Origin: Gammaproteobacteria bacterium
GTDB lineage: Bacteria > Pseudomonadota > Gammaproteobacteria > Pseudomonadales > Azotimanducaceae
Assembly: GCA_009837185.1 (NCBI GenBank)
Contig: VXUA01000049.1
Coordinates: 1-64,000, forward strand
Direction: 5' to 3'
DNA length: 64,000 nt
The position numbers were made by a program, and so were the translations under genes. Positions 60,064-64,000 of the stretch are shown piece by piece; the stretch's first letter is position 1, and every line of letters begins with the position of its first letter. The notes under the pieces are model-generated. The model saw only the letters and a list, made by a program, of their open reading frames with translations, ran no database searches and was not told where the DNA came from.

Positions 60064-61899
60064 ATGTGTGGTATCGTCGGTGCAACGGGAGCTGCCGCGG
60101 TGCAAGCGACCTTGCTAGAAGGACTCTCAAGGTTGGAGTATCGGGGTTATGACTCTGCAGGTATCGCAATCCAAGATACAAGCAACGGCACTTTCAATCG
60201 CGTCCGTGTTGTTGGGAAAGTCCAACAACTAGTTGACCAACTTGAACAGAATCCTTTGTCGGGTAGCGCTGGGATAGCACACACCCGATGGGCGACACAT
60301 GGTAAACCCAGTGAACGGAACTCACATCCGCATATGTTGGACGGACGGTTAACACTCGTGCACAACGGGATTATCGAGAATTTTTCAGAGCTACGAGCTG
60401 ATATCACAGCAAGAGGTGGTCGATTTGAATCGGACACGGATTCTGAAGTAATTGTCCATCTCGTCGCGGAATTCATTCACGGTGGGATGAATCTCGCAGA
60501 AGCTGTTCGTCGTGCTATGTCAAAGCTTGAGGGAGCATTTGCGATCGGTTTGATGTCCAGTGCGGAGCCTGGTCAGATCGTTGCCGCGAAACGAGGGTGC
60601 CCCCTAGTTATTGGAATTGGGAAGAATGCGAACTTCATCGGGTCCGACGTGCTTTCTTTGCGTTCGTTTACCGACCGATTTCTCTTTCTCGAAGATGATG
60701 AATTAGTGGTTTTGGATAGCGAACAGGTAACGATTTTCGACGGAGACGGAAATAAGGTCGATCGAGACACGGAGATTGTTTTAGATCAAGGTGATCGGAT
60801 AGACAAGGGTGGCTATCGACACTTTATGGAGAAGGAAATTCACGCGCAACCAGAGAGTATTCGCAATACCTTGGAAGGTCGAATTACCCGTTCGGAAGTC
60901 GTAGCCCAAACATTCGGCATAGAAGCCGTGGATGTCCTAGAAAAAACCGAAGCGCTCACGATCGTTGGTTGTGGAACTAGTTTCTACGCAGCATTGGTCG
61001 CGCGATACTGGATCGAAGATCTCGCGCGTGTTCCTTGTGATGCCGAGATCGCCTCAGAATTTCGTTATCGAAACGCAGCACTACCAAAAAATTCTCTGTT
61101 CTTGTCGCTGTCGCAATCAGGCGAATCTGCCGACACTATCGCCGCATTACGCTTAGCCCAAACTCGCGATTACTTGCACACCATGAATATTGGCAATGTC
61201 ACCACGAGCACACTGATGCGAGATTCAGACTCGGCAATTGCCATGCGAGCTGGTGTTGAAGTGAGCGTGGCATCTACGAAAGCATTCACGACCGTGTTGG
61301 TCGATTTGTTACTTCTGGCTTTGGTACTTGCCCGAACTCGAGGATTTCCAAGAGAAGAGGAACGAGAAATCGTTCGAGCACTACATACACTCCCCGAAAA
61401 AATCGAGCAAGTATTGGGACTGAAAGAACGAATGCAGACGCTTGCCGAAGAGTTTGTTACTAAGAAGCACGTTCTTTTCCTCGGACGCGGCACGCATTAT
61501 CCAATTGCTATGGAAGGAGCGCTCAAGTTAAAAGAGCTCTCGTACACACATGCTGAAGGTTATCCGGCGGGCGAACTCAAACATGGTCCCCTTGCATTAG
61601 TCGACCGCAAGATGCCAGTTGTTGCTGTAGCCCCAAGCAATGAGTTGCTAAGAAAAGTTCAATCGAATCTACAAGAAGTTCGCGCCCGTGGTGGTAAGCT
61701 CTACGTATTTACAGATGAGGGGACTGAGTTTGTACCAGGACCAGATGTAACAATCATTGAAGTACCCACCGTACATCGAGTGTTGTCTCCAATTGTTTAT
61801 ACCATCCCTCTTCAACTACTCGCCTACCACATAGCGGTACACAAAGGGACCGATATCGACCAACCAAGAAATATTGCAAAATCGGTTACCGTGGAGTAA
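60064..61899 (+). CDS. glmS: Glutamine:fructose-6-phosphate aminotransferase (isomerizing)
   Basis: This 611-residue enzyme (E. coli 609) makes glucosamine-6-phosphate, feeding GlmM and GlmU. The N-terminal glutaminase has the nucleophile Cys2 in MCGIVGATG and RLEYRGYDSAGIA. The two SIS domains carry GCGTSFYAALVARYW, SQSGESADTIAALR and LGRGTHYPIAMEGALKLKELSYTHAEGYPAGELKHGPLALV. The C-terminus is PRNIAKSVTVE. No glmS ribozyme is expected or seen. It is the last gene of the origin-proximal block. Confidence 0.97.
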   Translation: MCGIVGATGAAAVQATLLEGLSRLEYRGYDSAGIAIQDTSNGTFNRVRVVGKVQQLVDQLEQNPLSGSAGIAHTRWATHGKPSERNSHPHMLDGRLTLVHNGIIENFSELRADITARGGRFESDTDSEVIVHLVAEFIHGGMNLAEAVRRAMSKLEGAFAIGLMSSAEPGQIVAAKRGCPLVIGIGKNANFIGSDVLSLRSFTDRFLFLEDDELVVLDSEQVTIFDGDGNKVDRDTEIVLDQGDRIDKGGYRHFMEKEIHAQPESIRNTLEGRITRSEVVAQTFGIEAVDVLEKTEALTIVGCGTSFYAALVARYWIEDLARVPCDAEIASEFRYRNAALPKNSLFLSLSQSGESADTIAALRLAQTRDYLHTMNIGNVTTSTLMRDSDSAIAMRAGVEVSVASTKAFTTVLVDLLLLALVLARTRGFPREEEREIVRALHTLPEKIEQVLGLKERMQTLAEEFVTKKHVLFLGRGTHYPIAMEGALKLKELSYTHAEGYPAGELKHGPLALVDRKMPVVAVAPSNELLRKVQSNLQEVRARGGKLYVFTDEGTEFVPGPDVTIIEVPTVHRVLSPIVYTIPLQLLAYHIAVHKGTDIDQPRNIAKSVTVE

Positions 61900-61942
61900 T
61901 CGTTCACCCTCTCACCGAACCCAAATAATACAGGATTGAACA

Positions 61943-62301
61943 TTGTCAAAATTGATTAAACTACCCCTCTCCAATATTGAGGTATTTGGAATTGAACTTG
62001 AAGAATCCGCAGGATTTCCAAAGTATATTAGTTCTTTGATAAATCTCGCGAACAATACTTCACAAGCGACTCGCCCTCGCGTAGTTGGGCAAATGAGCGA
62101 ATTAGTTCAAGAATTTAAGTTAAACCATCCAGAGGTCAATTTACGAACATGGCGAGAGTGGTACACTGAGAAATATCCAGAGACGCAGTAGAGCAAGCCA
62201 CAACTAAGACCTATGCTCTGCTCATGAAGTATAGGGACGCATTAACCCTAGCGTCCATTATCAAGTGCACCTTAGGTACGAAAGGTAGTTTATGTAGTTG
62301 A
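61943..62301 (+). pseudogene. Broken MjaI-type restriction endonuclease
   Basis: The first 82 codons (TTG 61943 to TAG 62189-62191) read GFPKYISSLINLANNTSQATRPRVVGQMSELVQEF then WREWYTEKYPE. From memory of the family this matches the N-terminal part of MjaI-type type II endonucleases (CTAG cutters). The frame then stops, but in another frame from 62185 it continues as AVEQATTKTYALLMKYRDAL, which also resembles the family just after the same WY...P segment. So there is a small indel around 62183-62184 (one base lost or two gained). After about 62245 the match fades and an IS30 remnant follows. The endonuclease is truncated to less than half the expected size and is almost certainly dead. The facing methyltransferase at 62805-63902 is its likely former partner. 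Confidence 0.7.
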
Positions 62302-62465
62302 TACTGTACAAGGTGGTGCGCTGGTGGAGTGTGGAAGGAAGCCCCGGCTGACTGAAACACTCCACCAGCGCGAGGGGCGATCGGCAACGAAATTTTCGGC
62401 TTAATTGGCAAGAAGCGTTGATCGGGGTATTCTTTAATTTTTCGATTATAAAAGAGGAGTACCCC
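62192..62465. other. Non-coding stretch between endonuclease fragment and transposase remnant
   Basis: The first about 55 bases still read as endonuclease in a shifted frame. The rest holds the 15-bp inverted repeat, a smaller GGACGC/GCGTCC pair (62235-62240 with 62251-62256) and the transposase leader stem. It looks like insertion-sequence end DNA rather than a functional gap. Confidence 0.5.
62318..62371. repeat. 15-bp perfect inverted repeat
   Basis: GCGCTGGTGGAGTGT (62318-62332) is perfectly complementary to ACACTCCACCAGCGC (62357-62371), with a 24-base spacer. It lies just upstream of the IS30 transposase remnant and is probably part of that element's left end or leader. It is too long to be chance. 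I could not match it to known terminal repeats. Confidence 0.6.
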
Positions 62466-62466
62466 G
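62423..62466 (+). promoter_or_regulatory. Stem covering the transposase ribosome-binding site and start
   Basis: Positions 62423-62435 can pair with 62454-62466 in a 13-bp stem with three G-U pairs and an 18-base loop. The right arm contains the AGAGGAG ribosome-binding site and the first base of the GTG start. This would block translation of transposase from read-through mRNA, a common control in insertion sequences. Confidence 0.5.
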
Positions 62467-62858
62467 TGGCGAAAAAGCCGTATCAACACCTTACTGAAGG
62501 TAATAGGATAATCATGGCACACGAATGAGGCAAGGGTTCGTCCGTTACTGAGATGGCCAAAACGCTGAAGGTCCATCGCACCACCATCGCACGTGAGGTG
62601 CGTCGCAATGCTGATGAGAACGGGCATTATGACGCGGCAAGAGCTCATCAGCGAGCCCAAGAACGATGCTCGGTCGCGAACGCCCAACCCCATGCCCAGA
62701 CCGCACACCTTTGGGAGCAATTTACCCACCAATTGCAGGAGCATTCGCGACACCGATCGCCGGCCGGCTATCAAGGTCGGATGCAATATGAGGGTCAAGA
62801 GTGCTTAAGTCGTTCTTGGCTCTATGTCTTGCTGCAGCGAGATCGGGAACAGAGCTTG
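62466..62858 (+). pseudogene. IS30-family transposase remnant
   Basis: A GTG at 62466 opens AKKPYQHLTEGNRIIMAHE, then an in-frame TGA (62526-62528), then GKGSSVTEMAKTLKVHRTTIAREVRRNADENGHYDAARAHQRAQERCSVA in the same frame. It ends CLSRSWLYVLLQRDREQ. This is the N-terminal part of an IS30-family transposase with its helix-turn-helix (EMAKTLKVHRTTIAREVRR). A normal copy would have about 320 residues; here family likeness ends near 62855 after about 130. The stop plus the truncation, with no catalytic DDE domain, make it dead. The left end is uncertain, somewhere between 62245 and 62318, and the right end is lost. Confidence 0.8.
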
Positions 62859-63902
62859 ACTTGAGTAGCTGGCAGTTACTTTAGTACCGCGAACATTTAA
62901 TCCTTCAACCTTGTTTAAGTTGATACTCTCTTCTTGTTGGGTTACCACTCGGATCTTATGATTGACGTTCAGGTGCTTCATCGGTTTGTCAGAGCTAGCG
63001 ACGAAATTGTCGTGCTTTTCTAACCGCTGAACGATGTAGCGATTCATAAACGCTATGTTGTCGTCGTTCAGCTGCTCAAGGGAACAATTCAGCAAATTTG
63101 AATCAATCTCGACACCGATGCTGTTTCTTTCGGAAGCAATTGCCGCGAATGTAGTCGTACCTGTCCCCACGAACGGATCAAGTACGCGGTCGTGTTTGAC
63201 TGAAAACATGTTGATTAGACGATAGGGGATTTCAAAAGGATATGCACCACTGCGTGAACGCATACACTTACGATTGAGTGATTGACGTGTTCCTGGCAGA
63301 TGCCATACATCGCTGAACCACAGATTCCGTTCTTCCCAGAAGAAAGAACTTGATAGTCGATTACTCTTTTCAGTAGTAGTTTGAAATTTACGTTTTTCTC
63401 CTTTTCGAAAAATCAGTATCCATTCGTGCTCTAACGTAACATAGGCTGACGGTGGCATAGTACCGGAACCCAAGAATTTGTTAGGAGAATTAGTTACTTT
63501 ACGCCAAAGTATGCTGGGTAAGCAAGTGTGTCCGAGATCCAAAAATTTTTGTTGAATTCGTTGGTGATTGGGGTAGAGTGCGAAGTGTTCGTTAATCGAT
63601 CTCGTCGCATCACCGACGTTGATACAACTAATTCCTCCAGGTTCAAGCACGCGATCAACCTGGTTCCAAACCTTATCGAGTAAACGATGCATAAGATTGA
63701 AAGCCGCGTTTCCGTCCCCTCGCGCCAATGCTCGTTCGATTTCACTATCCTGTTCGGAGAATACACCGTCCCACATTTGAATCATGGGGTAGGGTGGAGA
63801 CGTTACGACAAGGTTCACACTCTCCGACATAATACACTTCAAATCTGTCGCGTTACCGAGAACTAATCGATGTCTAGTTCTTTCTCGGTCTTGGTCTGTC
63901 AT
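62805..63902 (-). CDS. Site-specific DNA methyltransferase, N4-cytosine type (MjaI/MthZI-like)
   Basis: This 365-residue protein has motif IV SPPY (35-38) followed by PMIQMWD, and further on motif I DPFVGTGTT (242-250). Motif IV before motif I is the beta class. SPPY suggests N4-cytosine methylation, and the PMIQMWD extension is typical, as I recall, of the CTAG-specific MjaI/MthZI enzymes. The broken endonuclease gene of the same type faces it across the IS remnant. Residues from about 350 (ALFPISLQQDIEPRTT) are encoded by the antisense of the IS30 remnant, so the natural C-terminus has been replaced or extended. All catalytic motifs are intact, so activity is plausible. The ATG at 63902 is used. 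Confidence 0.85.
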   Translation of the reverse strand: MTDQDRERTRHRLVLGNATDLKCIMSESVNLVVTSPPYPMIQMWDGVFSEQDSEIERALARGDGNAAFNLMHRLLDKVWNQVDRVLEPGGISCINVGDATRSINEHFALYPNHQRIQQKFLDLGHTCLPSILWRKVTNSPNKFLGSGTMPPSAYVTLEHEWILIFRKGEKRKFQTTTEKSNRLSSSFFWEERNLWFSDVWHLPGTRQSLNRKCMRSRSGAYPFEIPYRLINMFSVKHDRVLDPFVGTGTTTFAAIASERNSIGVEIDSNLLNCSLEQLNDDNIAFMNRYIVQRLEKHDNFVASSDKPMKHLNVNHKIRVVTQQEESINLNKVEGLNVRGTKVTASYSSQALFPISLQQDIEPRTT

Positions 63903-63961
63903 TGACCGTCCGTTGATCGACTATCGAAGTTACATAGATAATGAGAAATGGTCAAATCAAG

Positions 63962-64000
63962 TTAATCTTTGATTTCTACGATCACGTTCTTCCCCTTGCG
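63962..64000 (-). CDS. Possible 3' end of a gene running off the window
   Basis: On the minus strand the last bases read RKGKNVIVEIKD followed by TAA (62-64 of the last line). This is a plausible protein C-terminus that continues beyond the window, upstream of the methyltransferase on the same strand. It is too short to identify. Confidence 0.25.
   Translation of the reverse strand, partial: RKGKNVIVEIKD

Noticed and set aside
62318..62371. Inverted repeat as an integron attC site
   Set aside because: I saw no R'/R'' core sites (such as GTTRRRY) or integrase, and it sits directly upstream of an IS30 remnant.
62211..62798. 195-codon open frame on the minus strand
   Set aside because: It runs antisense through the IS30 transposase remnant and endonuclease fragment and shows no protein-like features.

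Overview
This window is chromosomal DNA of a gammaproteobacterium around the replication origin. On one strand it carries dnaA-dnaN-recF-gyrB. On the other, rpmH-rnpA-yidD-yidC-mnmE-mnmG-rsmG-parA-parB-atpIBEFHAGDC-glmU-glmS run away from the origin. The def-fmt-rsmB-trkA-trkH block, a class II DNA polymerase (polB), homodimer-type aceE and two large TonB-dependent receptors also fit a heterotrophic, aerobic, probably aquatic gammaproteobacterium. GC content looks to be in the high 40s by eye (not computed). I cannot name a genus.

Layout. 0-12.4 kb: polB, an orphan adenine-type DNA methyltransferase, a cytochrome b561-like protein converging on a cytochrome c', an M3 oligopeptidase, a TonB-dependent receptor with a strong terminator, a VTT/DedA membrane protein and a dicarboxylate/amino-acid symporter. 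12.4-18.6 kb: an MFS transporter behind aceE, a ZIP-type metal transporter and rsgA. 18.6-23.2 kb: a HEPN-MNT toxin-antitoxin pair, arfB, a eukaryote-type glutamine synthetase (glnII), a polytopic membrane protein and an unknown secreted protein. 23.3-26.4 kb: a tryptophan-to-anthranilate cluster (kynU and tryptophan 2,3-dioxygenase, with a divergent kynurenine formamidase-like hydrolase). 26.5-36.4 kb: a CDP-alcohol phosphatidyltransferase, def-fmt-rsmB-trkA-trkH, a second TonB receptor and a small membrane protein. 36.4-43.1 kb: gyrB, recF, dnaN, dnaA and the putative oriC. 43.1-61.9 kb: the ribosomal/tRNA-modification, partition, ATP synthase and amino-sugar genes.

61.9-63.9 kb is the most unusual part. 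It looks like a decayed restriction-modification locus of the MjaI/MthZI (CTAG) type. The endonuclease gene is frameshifted and cut short, a broken IS30-family transposase remnant sits behind it, and the intact-looking N4-cytosine-type methyltransferase faces it, with its last ~16 codons running antisense into IS sequence.

Three perfect parS palindromes (one inside rsmB) lie on the dnaA side of the origin and are presumably bound by the ParB encoded on the other side. TTG start codons are common (dnaA, recF, rnpA, yidD, rsmG, atpH and others), with two TTGA stop/start couplings. No rRNA or CRISPR array was seen, and no tRNA was noticed in the gaps read.
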